Part shown: in pieces, positions 39,503 through 51,158 of the stretch
How the letters are laid out: each line of letters begins with the position of its first letter
How positions within the stretch are numbered: position 1 is the first letter of the stretch
From: Adineta vaga
Taxonomy: Eukaryota; Rotifera
Assembly (NCBI GenBank): GCA_021613535.1
Contig: CP075495.1
Span: 14,198,001-14,262,000, forward strand
Direction of reading: 5' to 3'
DNA: 64,000 nucleotides
Made by a program: the position numbers and the translations under genes
Notes under the pieces: generated by a model
The model's database searches: none
What the model was told of the DNA's origin: nothing
The model's input: the letters and a program-made list of their open reading frames with translations, nothing else

Positions 39503-41950
39503 TTATTTAGCATTGGAACGTCTTCTTTCTAATAATCGACGACCAATAATAGTTGATGGCATACTAAAATCCTGATCAAATTCAAGATTAACTCGTCGAA
39601 TTTCTTCTTGTACGAGGGAAGGTACAGACGATAAAGATTGTTGTCGTTCATTTTCTCTGGAATAGATTTGTCGAGTTCCTAAACTATGAGCGTTAATTTC
39701 AAGTTGTGGTGAAAAATCATTTGCTCTCGCTGCTATTAATGGACGAAGTGGTGCACGCATATGAAGTCGTCGAAAGCGTTGACTAAGATCAGAATTATTT
39801 TGCATATTTACTGGACGAACTTGATATGGAGTTACTGATAAACCCATCTCAACTGAGAGTAATGATGAACCGGAAGTGATGGATGGAGGTATATGTTTTG
39901 TTGCTTGTCGATTAATAACAGGAGCAGAACTATTATTTTAAAAAACATTCATAAAAATTCGTTAGTTTTCTTTCAATGTTTATTACCGTTTAGATTCTCT
40001 TTGTTCAATCTCTCTTTCAGCATTCCAAACTAATTGACCATCGATTGGACATGTTGGATGACTGTGCAAAAGCCAACCATCTAGAAGAATAAAATCGTTT
40101 TGTAAGAATAAAAGAGAAGTGAAGAATCTCTTTGCAAAACTTACCAATACAATCAATATGAAATTTATGTCGACATGGTAAACGTCGTACACGTTCTCCG
40201 ATTTGATAAGATCTTAAACATAGACGACATTGTTCTCCATGTTGTAATAAACGACTACGTTCATGTACACGTTCAGTTGGCATCGATTTCACAACATTTT
40301 CTGGTATACCCATGATAGCTGCAGTTTGAGCACTTAAAAGTTTTCGAAAGAAAAGTATTATAAAAGACTTTTTCTTTAGTTCTTATTTACTTTTCAAGCT
40401 GAAGAAGAATATCATAATCATTTTCTGTTATATCTCGAGTTGCTAACATTTGATGTAATGCATTTGGTAATGCAGTTAAATGTTCTCGTGTTGCTAATTT
40501 CCATCGTTGAAATGATTTCTATAAGGAATATAATCTTTGAAAATAAGAATGTCTCTCAAAATCAATCATTCTTCTACTTCTCGATAATCGAACTGATGTT
40601 CATTATGAATATTTGAATTAAAACATGTTTGACAAAGATAAAAATCTGTACAAGTCGTGCATTTATAGCATTTGCCTGTAATTGGACACGCACGACAACG
40701 ATGACATGAATAACCCAAATGAATACATGATTTTTCTGCTTGTTGAGCACCGCTTGTTCTATGACAACAAGATTTATATTCTTGACAACAAACATTTGTT
40801 TTCATACCGAAATTCTTGTTTCAATTGTTCCGGAGTACCAAACGTTTCTCGGCACAATGGGCATTTCACTGTTTTCTCACCAGTCGATATTTGATGATCA
40901 AGCCAAACTTTCATACATTTAACATGAACATTATTTCCACAACCATGACTACGAAGACAAGACATGTATTTTATTAAAATTAGAGTTTAATATTCAACCG
41001 GCAATAAGTAATTGGTAATTTCTTCGTTAGAAATTCTTCTTGACATATTGGACAGACATCATTTTCACCTACAGGTCGTTGTTCAACTTCACCATCGCCA
41101 TCATTTTCCTGTGAACCAGACTATAATAACAAAAAAAGCCCGTAGACTCTTGCTGTAAACTGAACATTTTCTCCGCTGAATTAGATGCTAATGAGCTATT
41201 AAAATAAAAGAATCTTTTACGTCTTTTAAAAACTAGATGTGAGTTTGGTTATTAACTAGAAAAATGAGTTATCATGATTCTACTATATCTCATTTACATA
41301 ACCGGAAAAAACTGTCTAATAGGCCGGAAAATAAATAATAATACTTGAAAAATAACGTCACTGAGTCCGATGAAAGATATATTTGGGAGAAACACAAGTT
41401 TCAATCTTTCCATAGACTAATCAATTCTTCAAAAGAAAGAAAATCATTAACATAAGTTTACTTTAGGTTTTTGATTATGATGTGTTTTGTTTTGTTCATC
41501 CGTATTATCTCGAACTAATCCACGTAGAAGTTCATTAATTTCTCGTTCGACAAGACCTTTTTGCCATAGAACTAAAGATATTTATATACGATCATAAAAT
41601 ATCTAGTTACAAGATCTCAACAATTTTTACTTGGATTCGTTGTTGGTACACGAAATCGTTTTAATAAAAGCCAACATAGATGTTTACATACTTCTCGATC
41701 TCGCTGAAATGCATTACAACTACATTGATGTTGATCACCTAAGAATACCTAATCAAGAATAGATAATTCTTAGTAGAACTTAAGTTGAATTAATTCGAAC
41801 TACTTTAAACATTCGTTCACCATCTTCTTTAATAACAAAAGCTGTTGGACCTGTTTGTCTGACAATAAAAAATGTGGAATTCAATGCTTCATCTTGAGCC
41901 TGTAGACACTTTTCTGAACATTCAAGACGATAAGGCTGACTACGAGCCAT
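39503..41950 (-). CDS. ZSWIM2: ZSWIM2-like SWIM/RING/ZZ E3 ubiquitin ligase
   Basis: Ten exons join to 551 residues: 41804-41950, 41631-41748, 41462-41571, 40999-41120, 40808-40948, 40578-40758, 40391-40518, 40145-40332, 39987-40080, 39503-39929. The order matches human ZSWIM2: an N-terminal segment with FFIVRQTGPTAFVIKEDGE; a SWIM zinc domain (CSCNAFQRDREVCKHLCW); RING 1 (VCPICQEEF, CRHGCGNNVHVKCMK, CPLCRETF); a ZZ finger (CHRCRACPITGKCYKC, FYLCQTCF); and RING 2 (CRLCLRSYQIGERVRRLPC, HKFHIDCIDGWL, CPIDGQLVW). ZSWIM2 is a ligase reported in testis and apoptosis signalling. The C-terminal tail is Arg-rich and divergent. All zinc ligands are visible, so the protein is probably active. Confidence 0.92.
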
Positions 41951-43709
41951 GATGGATAGGACAAAAAATTTTCTTTTATCAAACTCAATAACTTTTTTTT
42001 CAAAGTCGCCATTTTACTCTATCATTTATTTTGTTGTTTCGCAAAACCTCTGTCTTTGTTTCATATGTTCATTCATAAATAAAATGATCGTCTTATATTT
42101 CAATGGTTCTCTTCAATCTCCAATCGTCAATAATGATGATGACTCATCACGATCACAAGAGTTCTTTCTCGATGATGCGTGGATAAGAGAAAACAATCGA
42201 GAACAGACTTAGTTTAGTTGAGTTGATCATTGGGAAAGTTTTCCAGCACTCGCGACACATACCATAATAGACAATAATCTTTTTTTTTCGTCGAAAATCT
42301 TAATCGAGAGTGATTAACATCAATTTCGTGGTCATCATTCTAATTCATTTAAATTATGAATGTAATAAACGAAGAAGAATAGATGACTTTACTTGTCGTT
42401 TGCAATGATTGTTAATCCCTATAGTAAAGACAAAGCTGGATAGAAATACGTGGCTACTTTTCTACATTGAAGATTTCTTTTTCTTTCTGCGTTTTTTACT
42501 ACCATATCTGACGTGTTAATTCAATGAATTTTTCTATCTTCTTCAGAGTTGTCGGCGCGTTCGTCATATCTTTAGACAGATAAATCAATCAACTAGGTTT
42601 AGGACTCCTCTTCTTTCTTTTTTTTCTTTTTTCGTTGAGTCAAGTTGTTGTTTTCTATTTTGTTCTTGTCATAGACAGCTATTAAGAAAGAGAAAATGTC
42701 AAGGAAATACTCATCCTTATCAAAAATGATTTTGCTAGCTTGATTTTGTTCATCTGTGATTTTCTCAAGATTGTTTCTTTTCTTCTTCTTCTTCTTCCTC
42801 GAGAGAACATGACATGTTAACTAATTGAAAAAGCTAAAACTATTGTTTTTTCTTTGTCAATTACGTTCATGAATGAGTGCATACATATCATCTGCATACA
42901 TCTTGCGTTTTTTTATTCTCTTTTCATAATGATATTTTTTCTCCTTCGCTTATTGCTCATTTTTTTCACTAAACAATGTTCTTCTCGTCAATAGTAGGAG
43001 AAAATAAAGAATATAGAAAAAAAAGAGTGCTTCGAAGAACAGCGATTCTCGTCGTCGGTCTTTCGAATGTGTTCTCATTATCATTATTGTATTATTTTTT
43101 TTCTTCTTTACTCACGCGTTTTTTTTCTTTCGCTTTCATCTCTCTTTTTTTTCCTCGGTCTTTCTCTTCTTCATCTAGCCCTTGTTGTCGCCATCCATCA
43201 TCGCCTTTCTCTTTCTTTTTCATGTTCTCTTTACGCCTTGCGTATACATGTGCATACGTCATTTCTAGAGAATACTAACGTTGTCGTTTTTACTGTCTCT
43301 CTCTCTCCTTGTTTGGCGTCTGTTTTTCTCGTTTACTTGTTCACTAACATCTATGAGAAAAATAAGTTACATCAGAACAGGTAAAGTCGAAATAAAATGC
43401 CTTGTAATATTGATTTATTCATATTATAGTAGATTGCTTGTTTACTTCTTTGTTCTATACAAATAATTATAGTACTATTGCATTACAGTTCGTTTACAAA
43501 ACGTTCCAAGAGAAAGACGAAGAAGAAGAAGAAGGAACAGTAATGTAAAAAGCTTTTTCCTTCTTCTTCTTCTTTTGTTTTCATTCATCAATCGTTTAGA
43601 ATAGAGCTATCCAACGATCGACTCGATAATTTCTACCTGACATTTCTTTTTTTTCATCTTATTATAAAAATGATGTTCTTTTTTGTGTTTTTATAGAGCA
43701 ATAATTTAA
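41951..43709. other. Divergent intergenic region, CT-rich
   Basis: Lies between the divergent ZSWIM2 and disordered-protein genes. It contains long pyrimidine-rich tracts (42605-43330) and several short overlapping ORFs made of Phe/Ser/Leu that follow from that composition. It ends with an AG acceptor (43695-43696) 14 bases before the next ATG. Confidence 0.5.
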
Positions 43710-44246
43710 ATGGCATCCTCTTCCTCTTCTTCTAATGCAACACCTAAATTAATAATACCTGAAGATAAATCAACTAGTGATACTCAATCATCTCCTACTG
43801 ATTCAACATCTGGAACTGCTTCTATTCCTCCGACGAGTAGAACAGCAACAAAAAAATTAACTAAAATCCTCTCACAACAGTCAAGTTTCGATCGTCATCA
43901 TCCTTCACATCCAGTTGCTAAACGTTTCTCTATTGATGCTGATCCTTCATCAATTATTTTAAATACTCCCGTTACGGATCTTTCCAATGATCCATTACAA
44001 CAACCGTCGACACCAGATAATGATGAACCATTATCAAATCATACTTTTGCGTCAAATGCTATTGGAAAGGAATCATCGCCTGCTCGATCACCATCATTAA
44101 AACAGAGTGATAGTTTTCTAGAAATACCCTATGAAAAAGCCGAAATAGTCGATTTAATTAAACTTGCTGATGATCCAAATGCAGCAGCACATGTTACACA
44201 CGATGGACATGAAGTATTACTCGAACATGGAGCTGTTCCCCAGTGA
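43710..44246 (+). CDS. Disordered Ser/Thr-rich protein, unknown family
   Basis: A single exon of 178 residues, probably preceded by a 5' UTR splice site at 43695-43696. The first ~135 residues are low-complexity Ser/Thr/Pro with phosphosite-like patches (KKLTKILSQQSSFDRHHPSH, KRFSIDADPSS, SPARSPSLKQSDSF). The last ~40 are ordered and probably helical: EIPYEKAEIVDLIKLADD, then AAAHVTHDGHEVLLEHGAVP. The ordered tail may be a short binding domain or conserved peptide. No membrane segment or signal peptide is present. I do not recognise it. The codon usage and upstream acceptor support a real gene. Confidence 0.6.
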   Translation: MASSSSSSNATPKLIIPEDKSTSDTQSSPTDSTSGTASIPPTSRTATKKLTKILSQQSSFDRHHPSHPVAKRFSIDADPSSIILNTPVTDLSNDPLQQPSTPDNDEPLSNHTFASNAIGKESSPARSPSLKQSDSFLEIPYEKAEIVDLIKLADDPNAAAHVTHDGHEVLLEHGAVPQ

Positions 44247-44335
44247 GCCGTGCAAATATTACTATTTTTCTCTCTCTCTCTCTCATGATGCATGTTGTGT
44301 ATTCGTTCGTTCTCGCTCTTTATATATATATATTA

Positions 44336-44360
44336 TGTGTGTGTGTGTGTGTGTGTGTGT
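44336..44360. repeat. (TG)n microsatellite
   Basis: An uninterrupted TG run directly after a short TA run, just downstream of the disordered-protein gene. Confidence 0.9.
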
Positions 44361-46402
44361 ATGCAAAATAAAGAATGTTGTTGTCTTATTATAATATACG
44401 TCATACAATTAGTATTGAATTACCTCTCATATCGTTTTGAATACAAAAATAGGAGACAAAAGATCGATCTTTTCGTTGCTTTTTTTTAAACGAAAAAATC
44501 ACATGCTTTTATTTTATATTATAACCTTGATTAAAAAATAATCAAACATGATTATTCATATCGAAGAAAGAAATGTCAAGATCGACACTAATAATCCTCT
44601 CGCTTTCTCTCTCTCCTTCTTTTTTTTCCAGTTTTTATTCGTTTTAATGATAATATTAAATTACAGTAGGAAAAAAAACGTTGTTAATGCTTTCAGTTCC
44701 GATCAAGTCTTAGCGGACGGTTCGTTTCTATTTTTTTTACTGATGATAGCCTCTGGGATAGCTTATGTCATATTTGTTCGTAAACTGAAATAATCAACTG
44801 TTAATTAGCAAATCATGAATAAATCCGAAAACAAACATAAATTTATCAAACAAATTGATAAGTAAGAACATAATTAAGTTTGAAATTCTAAGAGAAAAAG
44901 AAGAAGAGAAAGATTCATTAAATATTGATAACTATGGTTTATTGAATGAATTTTTCTTTTTCTTAGAAAAAAAAGGACGTTATTCTATTCGTTTCATAAG
45001 AAATCTTACGGATTAAAAGAGAAATGGTTCGATTCTCTTCTCATCAATCTCAATTGAAGCAAAAAATATTCACCCTAAGAATAACTCTTTTCCTATTACT
45101 TTTTCATTCATCTCCTATGAATTCAAGCAATATTTACCACATTCTTATCCTACACTCGAGTAAATAGAGAAATTCCATTGTGTAATGCTTGCTCTACAAG
45201 GAACAAAGGTAAGCAATTCTAAAGATGTAATAATCATAAATAACTAATTACTTCTTATTTTTCTTGAATATTATTAGATTTTACAAAAGGATCATATTTG
45301 TATATCATGGTTTGCATTAGTTATGAAACATACTCTAGAAAATCAATCATTTGCAGTAATAACATAAGTTTTGATGAAAAAGCTTCTTATTTATCTTATG
45401 AAAACTAAGAAATACAGCGGAAGGATAAGTATTATTCATCAAGTATATTTCTTCGTTTTGTATATACTTGCTTGAATAGTTTGTTACAGAATAAATCCAT
45501 GATTTACTCTTAGATAGATGAATAAGTGTTGGTATTGTAATTGTTAGATAGTGAAACGTAAAACGATGTATTCAATTAGTAATTTACTTTTCTTTGATCG
45601 GAAAATTCTGAATAATAAAATGAGTATGAGTAAAATTTTCCGATTCTATTCATATTATTCTTTTTCCAGCTAACATTGATTCACTGCGCACAGCATAAAA
45701 AATATTACAGGTACAATATTGTATGATAAAGAAAAATCGAGGTTATTGGATCCCAAGATACGTTATCCTATCTAATTTAAGTATTCTCAAAGAGAATCTT
45801 TCATCTATACTATTATGGTTTCAAAAGTACCTGGGAAAGATACAAAATATCTTTTATTATATATATTCAAAAACATTTAGCGAGTTAATAAAGATGTGAA
45901 ATTTGCGCAAAGATGAAAGTAACTTATAAAAATAGTTCAACCATGCTTAATTTAGCGTGGATGTCAATAGAGAATAATTGAATTGTTAACTTGTTTTTAT
46001 TCATCATTAACAAAAAATTCAATGATAAACATATTTAATCAGAACAAAAAGAACAAAAAGAAACTTAATGATGTGATTTCGATAAGACAACAATGTAACA
46101 TCGAAAACAATTACCATTATGGTAGTAAGCCTAGAGATTATGACACATTTAACTATTGTATTGTTTGTCATGGTCTATGATGAAAAGAACAAAATACGTT
46201 AACATTCATTCAATGACGTAAAAATATATCATTAAAATTGAAACGAACATTTCTGACGTTAGAAAAGAATTAATATAAAACTCATTTCTATCTTATACAT
46301 AACACAGTTAATTATTCGTTTATATAATAAAATATTTTTTTCTTAAATATCTGAAACCATTTTCTAACTGAAATATTATATTAGAAGCGGAAAAAAACAA
46401 TA

Positions 46403-46431
46403 ATTCATGGTCGCTTGAAGTGACCATGAAT
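46403..46431. repeat. Near-perfect 29-bp palindrome
   Basis: ATTCATGGTCGCTT and AAGTGACCATGAAT are inverted copies with one G-T mismatch around a single central base. As RNA it would fold into a stable hairpin. It lies 260 bases beyond the 3' end of the CCDC50-like gene. Confidence 0.75.
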
Positions 46432-46690
46432 CATGTTAACCTTACGATTCTCATCACTAGGTTTTGCCTTAAATGAACTACGGTACTTAATTGTATACAA
46501 ATACCAAACAAAATAAGATCAAGTTCAAAGATATTCTAAGAAATATATTTCCTATCATAGAAAAAAAAACAAAGAAATTTTTCTGACATTTTTATTACTT
46601 TGAAAGAATAAAAGTCAATTTAAAATAATTTATTATTTGAAAATTCAAAGAAAAAATATACATAGAACGGAAAATAGTTCTTAGTTTTTT

Positions 46691-47446
46691 TTACACAAAT
46701 GCATGTCTATAAAGAGATTGATGTGCAGCAGATGATAATAATTCTTCTTCTTCTTGTAAAATTCTTGCTAATTGTTCATCACTAATTGTATCTGAATTTG
46801 TTGATGAATCTTCATAATAATTCTTATATATATATAAAAGAAAAACTTGACATAATAGATAACATTGAAAACACTAGATGCACCTTTACCTTTTTGTCAT
46901 GCGGACGATAATGAGTATGGGTTATAGGTCGATCTTTTGAACTTGATTGAATTTTTAATTCTTTTTGTAATTGTCGTGCTAATGCAGTATCGATTTCTTC
47001 ACTAAAATAATCGAAAATAGAAATCTTCTATTAAAGATTCAAAATACGAACACTTTTTGTTTTTGCTGATAAAAATCAAATTGTTTCGTAATATATGCAT
47101 TTTTTTCTTCTTCTTCAACATCACGAGCGGCTTTAACGCCTAAACGAGAATCACGTCGATGCGTACGATTTCGATCAAAATGTTCAGCGACTAGATAAAG
47201 AAATCAAATTGAATTAAAAATCAAAAAATTCAATATTTACATTCTTCTTGTTGTAATCGATGTGCCAAACCAGAATCAGCATGTAATAAAAAATTTTGAC
47301 AAACTAAGAAGATCGAAATGTTAGTTAGATTTCAAATGAAAATCTATTTGAGAAAATATTGTTTTACTTTGTTTGACACGGCCCGAGGACGTTAGTTGAT
47401 CATTAATTTTTGTCATTCTATCGTGTTCTTTATCTTGTTCTATCAT
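46691..47446 (-). CDS. CCDC50: CCDC50 (Ymer)-like ubiquitin-binding protein
   Basis: Five exons, 47368-47446, 47241-47303, 47052-47190, 46890-47001 and 46691-46822, join to 174 residues. The N-terminal part (GRVKQICQNFLLHADSGLAH, RLQQEE, HFDRNRTHRRDSRLGVKAAR) follows the CCDC50 N-terminal domain (vertebrate pattern [21 protein letters not shown]). Two MIU-like helices follow, EEIDTALARQLQKEL and DEQLARILQEEEEL. CCDC50 binds K63-linked ubiquitin chains and acts in EGFR and NF-kB signalling and selective autophagy. This copy is much shorter than human (about 306 residues) and lacks the long charged middle. The exon 3 donor is GTTCGT, chosen because only it keeps the frame. The ATG at 47446 is the first in frame. 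A further 5' exon cannot be excluded. Confidence 0.75.
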
Positions 47447-47896
47447 ATCAATTGATCGATTCTTCCAATAAAAGTAGGTATGTATACAACACACGACTAA
47501 TACTTACTGATGACGAGTAAAATAGAAGCGATTGAATACCTTCATTTTCTTTTCATCCCACACATACACATAATAAGGAGAAAGAGAATAACGACAAAGA
47601 AAAGTGGAGTATGCAAACGTGCTGACTAAACTGTAGGGAAGGAGAGAAAGAAGGAGCATGAGTTGGATACGACATATATGATAATAGTGTCACTAGCTCG
47701 TTTATTCATTGGTGTTAGAGTTTACTTTGGCAAGTATCGAATCACAATAGTAACTATTCTGTCTGGCCACGTAACCGGGCTTTTTCGTTTCTTTTTCTCT
47801 GTCATGAAATACATACACATACATAAAACAATGTACAATAAATAAAGAACGAAAGACATATGACAAAAGGAAAAAAAACCGAAATGTAACAAATTA
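47447..47896. other. Intergenic region
   Basis: Between the CCDC50-like start and the CTDNEP1 stop, both on the minus strand. It must hold the CCDC50-like promoter and CTDNEP1 3' UTR. A 60-codon ORF here has no motif. Confidence 0.5.
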
Positions 47897-48908
47897 TTAT
47901 TGCGTAGATGATGGAATAACTTGTGTTGTTATTGAGTTCGTACTTGTTATCATTGAATGTTGATGTAAATGTAAATTCATAGCTAATACGGATCGAACAT
48001 CATGACAAAATCGTAATGCATCAAGAAATGGAAGTAATGATAATAAAGAAGTATCTGATGGATCGGAAAACCATGATTTAACTAAGAAAACAAAAACCGA
48101 GATTTATATAGAAAACTAAGTAATTCATTTACTAGGAATGGCATTTAATGGACAACATCGATAAGCAATAGGACTATTATCCAAAATAAATACTCTTGAA
48201 AGATCACTATTAATAACAGATAAATTTTTTGTATATGCACCGTAATCTAATGTACAATGTTGTCGAAAATATCGACGTCCAAGTAGATTACGATTGTTAT
48301 CTAATTTATCTGTTACTGCTGCACCATAAATTTCCATTGATGCTGTAAATATAACAAGTTCATACCATTTACTCACCTAAATCAACAATATAAATGAAGA
48401 GAAAACGATAAATGTCTCCTACTGTTTCAAGGAAATAATCAACATGTGGTCGTTTATAAACAAAAAATCGAACAGGATGTTTCTCAATTTCTACTCGAAC
48501 AATAAAATCTGGTGGACCTGTCGGTTTAGATGTACCATATCGTGGTACACCATCATGATGAGAATGTACTAATGTTTCATCCAAATCTAATACTAAAATT
48601 TTCTTTGGAAGGAAATCTTAAAAAAGAAATCAGAAGAGAAATGTTTCTCAATTTCTAATATCGAATGAATTGTCCTACGTAATCGATGTGATGATATTGG
48701 CTGAAGAGGACAATCATAATATTTAACAGATTGAAATTGAATTAACTAAAAAAAGATTCGATGTATTATTATGTATAGGAGAATAAATATATATATTTTG
48801 TTTTTTTACTTTTTTTCTCGAACCACGTAATGCAACAAAGAGAAAAGTCCAAAAACCAAAAAGAAATCGTAAGATTTGTTTAATAAACGATATGAAACGA
48901 CGGAACAT
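47897..48908 (-). CDS. CTDNEP1: CTDNEP1/Dullard nuclear envelope phosphatase
   Basis: CTDNEP1 is a HAD-type Ser/Thr phosphatase of the ER/nuclear envelope that dephosphorylates lipin. Five exons, 48810-48908, 48679-48745, 48423-48616, 48133-48376 and 47897-48081, join to 262 residues (human 244). A hydrophobic N-terminal segment ([20 protein letters not shown]) is the membrane anchor. The catalytic loop is [17 protein letters not shown] with Asp66 and Asp68. Other conserved stretches are [54 protein letters not shown] and [15 protein letters not shown] chose ATG 48908 because residues 1-33 then match the length of the vertebrate anchor. An in-frame upstream GTG/ATG region to 49058 is probably UTR with its own AG site. 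The C terminus is about 15 residues longer than in human and Ser/Thr-rich. Confidence 0.95.
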
Positions 48909-49896
48909 ATTTGCATTGAATAAATAAATATAATTAAATACTAGGAAAAATAGGCGAAATTTTTTTATTGCATCGTTTTCACCGTTGTTACTAATGAAAA
49001 TATTCTTCTTATTGACTAATGATGATTGTCGTACACGAATTAATGTCGATGATGGCATGAAAAATGAAATTGATTCATAAAAAAAATAGAAATTTCTTAT
49101 TCAAAATAAACTCGTGGAAAGAAACACGGCATTTTTTTTCTTCTAATATTTTACAAGTGAAAGATAGATTATCTGAACCAATAAAATGAAAGGGAACTGA
49201 ATGGAGGTCGCCATACGACAATCAATGGCAAATTGAATACCAATGAAAAAGATTAACTCAAAACCGCATGAACAAAGCAAACAACAACATTTCTTTTCTT
49301 TTTTTTCCCTCAGAATTATTTTTGGGATTTTCATTTGTTTACATAAGGAAGAAAGTTATTAAGATCATATTAATCTCTTATACAGAACAAAACAAAATCA
49401 TATTTCTTCTGTATCGAAGGCAAAAACGTTTATTGTAAGGTAATCATTCATTGATTATTATATGACTTATTCAAGGATGACAAGGTCACTAGAAAACAAT
49501 GAACATCTGATGCATGTTCAACTTTTCTTCAACAAAAAAAGAAGGAAAGAAATTCATCAGATGTTTCGCATCGATTGAAAGATCAAATTCATATTGATCT
49601 TTTCACTATTATGTTATGTTAGTTATTATATTCATCGAAAATAGATTAATAATCAAAAAATGTCTGTACACACTTCATTCTGATATTCTTTTTCTCCAAA
49701 CCACCTACATTCTTCATTTATTCTTATCTTCTTCTCTATTCTGTTCTATTAGTATGATTGACAGACACCAAAATACCATTAACAGAAACATCGTTTACAG
49801 AAATATGTAGAAGAAGAAGAAAAGGGCGAGCGACTGAAAAAAATCTGCATGATGTAAGGTTTGGATAAATGATCTTATTGATGTTAATTTTAGATA
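48909..49896. promoter_or_regulatory. Divergent region between CTDNEP1 and the Rho GTPase
   Basis: 988 bp holding both 5' flanks. A T-rich AG on the minus strand within the first 100 bases and an AG at 49892-49893 on the plus strand are acceptor-like sites close to each ATG. No coding exon recognised. Confidence 0.45.
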
Positions 49897-50597
49897 ATGC
49901 CAAATACTTCGAATTTACCATTGACATCGAATCAAATCGGTGGAAATTTAATGAATAAAACAATCAAATGTGTTTGTGTAGGAGATGGTTGTGTTGGTAA
50001 AACATCAATGCTTATATCTTATACAACAAATACATTTCCACAATCTTATGTTCCGACTGTTTTTGATAATTATTCTGTAACTGTGATGATCAGTGGTGAA
50101 CCTTATACATTAGCACTTTTTGATACAGCTGGTCAAAGTGGTAAGATATATCTATTTCCAATTGACATATCATAATATTGTGTTTTTTTTGTTCTTTAGG
50201 TTTCGAATTAATGCGAACATTTTCGTATACAAATACAGATGTATTTCTTGTTTGCTTCAGTGTTATGTCTCCAACATCATTTAATAATGCATTAAAAATG
50301 TGGATTGATGAAATTCGTCAATCATCAACATCACGTACAGCTCCATTTGTTCTTGTTGGAACGAAAACAGATCTTCGATCAAGTACTCCTGATGTTGAAT
50401 TATTAGCTAAATCAAAACAAAAACCTATTACACGTGAACAAGGTGAACGAACAGCAAAAGAATATGGTGCCTATGCGTATATTGAATGTTCAGCATTAAC
50501 TCAAGAAAATCTTAAAGAAACATTTGATACAGCTATACTAGCTGCACTTACTCCACCAGCTTCGAAACATCGAGGAATATTTTGCTGTTGTTCATAA
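49897..50597 (+). CDS. Rho-family small GTPase (RhoU/Cdc42-like)
   Basis: Two exons, 49897-50140 and 50200-50597, join in phase 1 to 213 residues. Nucleotide-binding motifs are present: G1 GDGCVGKTS, switch [12 protein letters not shown]3 DTAGQ, G4 TKTD in place of the usual TKxD/TQxD, and G5 [24 protein letters not shown] and [19 protein letters not shown] are closest in pattern to RhoU/RhoV and Cdc42. The intron falls within switch II. After DTAGQ the residues are SGFELMRTF instead of EDYDRLRPL, so switch II is changed. There is a 17-residue N-terminal extension. The C terminus CCCS is a possible prenylation box with extra cysteines for palmitoylation. Expected at membranes in actin or polarity signalling. 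The exact subfamily is uncertain. Confidence 0.85.
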
Positions 50598-51158
50598 AAA
50601 CAACATTCTTTTTCTTTCTTTTTCATAGAGAATTTCTATCTTTAACAGTGACGTGAACAAAGACAAAACAAATCTAAAGATATATATATATATGAATGTT
50701 TAATTATTCTTATCTATCTTCCTTCTCTCTCTCTCTCTGTCCCTCTCCTGGTCAGTATTCATTCAATTATTCGTCAGTTCGTTTGTGCGTGCGTATGTTT
50801 TTTTTAATTTGTGTATGAAATGCTCACTTTTTCTTTCTTTTTTCTTTCTTTTTTCTTTCTGTATATTCGATTTGACATTTTTTTGTCGGTTGGTGTTGTT
50901 ATTGATGTTGTTTTTTTTGATACATTCTCATTCAATATATCTATCTCTTCTACACATATATATCAATCGATTTGCATAGAAATTATTGAGTCGTACAAGG
51001 GTTAGAGACATTCATGGCCAAAAGATATGACTTTCTGCTTGAATAAACATAGCGAAAAAAAAATACATGTTTAAAGGTGAAGGCAAGGAAGTAAACGTTA
51101 CAGATATTTATTTTTTCTCTCTCTTCATTATATCGTCTTCATCTATTGACAATCTAAG
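50598..51158. other. Intergenic region
   Basis: Short CT- and TA-rich simple repeats (for example TA at 50682-50692 and CT at 50724-50738) and T-rich sequence. No gene seen. It ends with an AAG directly before the next ATG. Confidence 0.5.

Larger units (their letters stand above)
44247..46690. other. Intergenic stretch with microsatellites and a palindrome
   Basis: Begins with 3' flank carrying (CT)n at 44269-44284, TA at 44321-44333 and (TG)n at 44336-44360. An 81-codon ORF at 44548-44793 ends in a hydrophobic stretch but has no other support. A near-perfect 29-bp palindrome lies at 46403-46431. The rest is AT-rich and featureless. Confidence 0.5.

Noticed and set aside
43067-43384. Overlapping Phe/Ser/Leu-rich ORFs upstream of the disordered-protein gene
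   Set aside because: They follow from long pyrimidine tracts and overlap in several frames.
44548-44793. 81-codon ORF ending in a transmembrane-like stretch
   Set aside because: T-rich composition makes hydrophobic runs likely; no other evidence.
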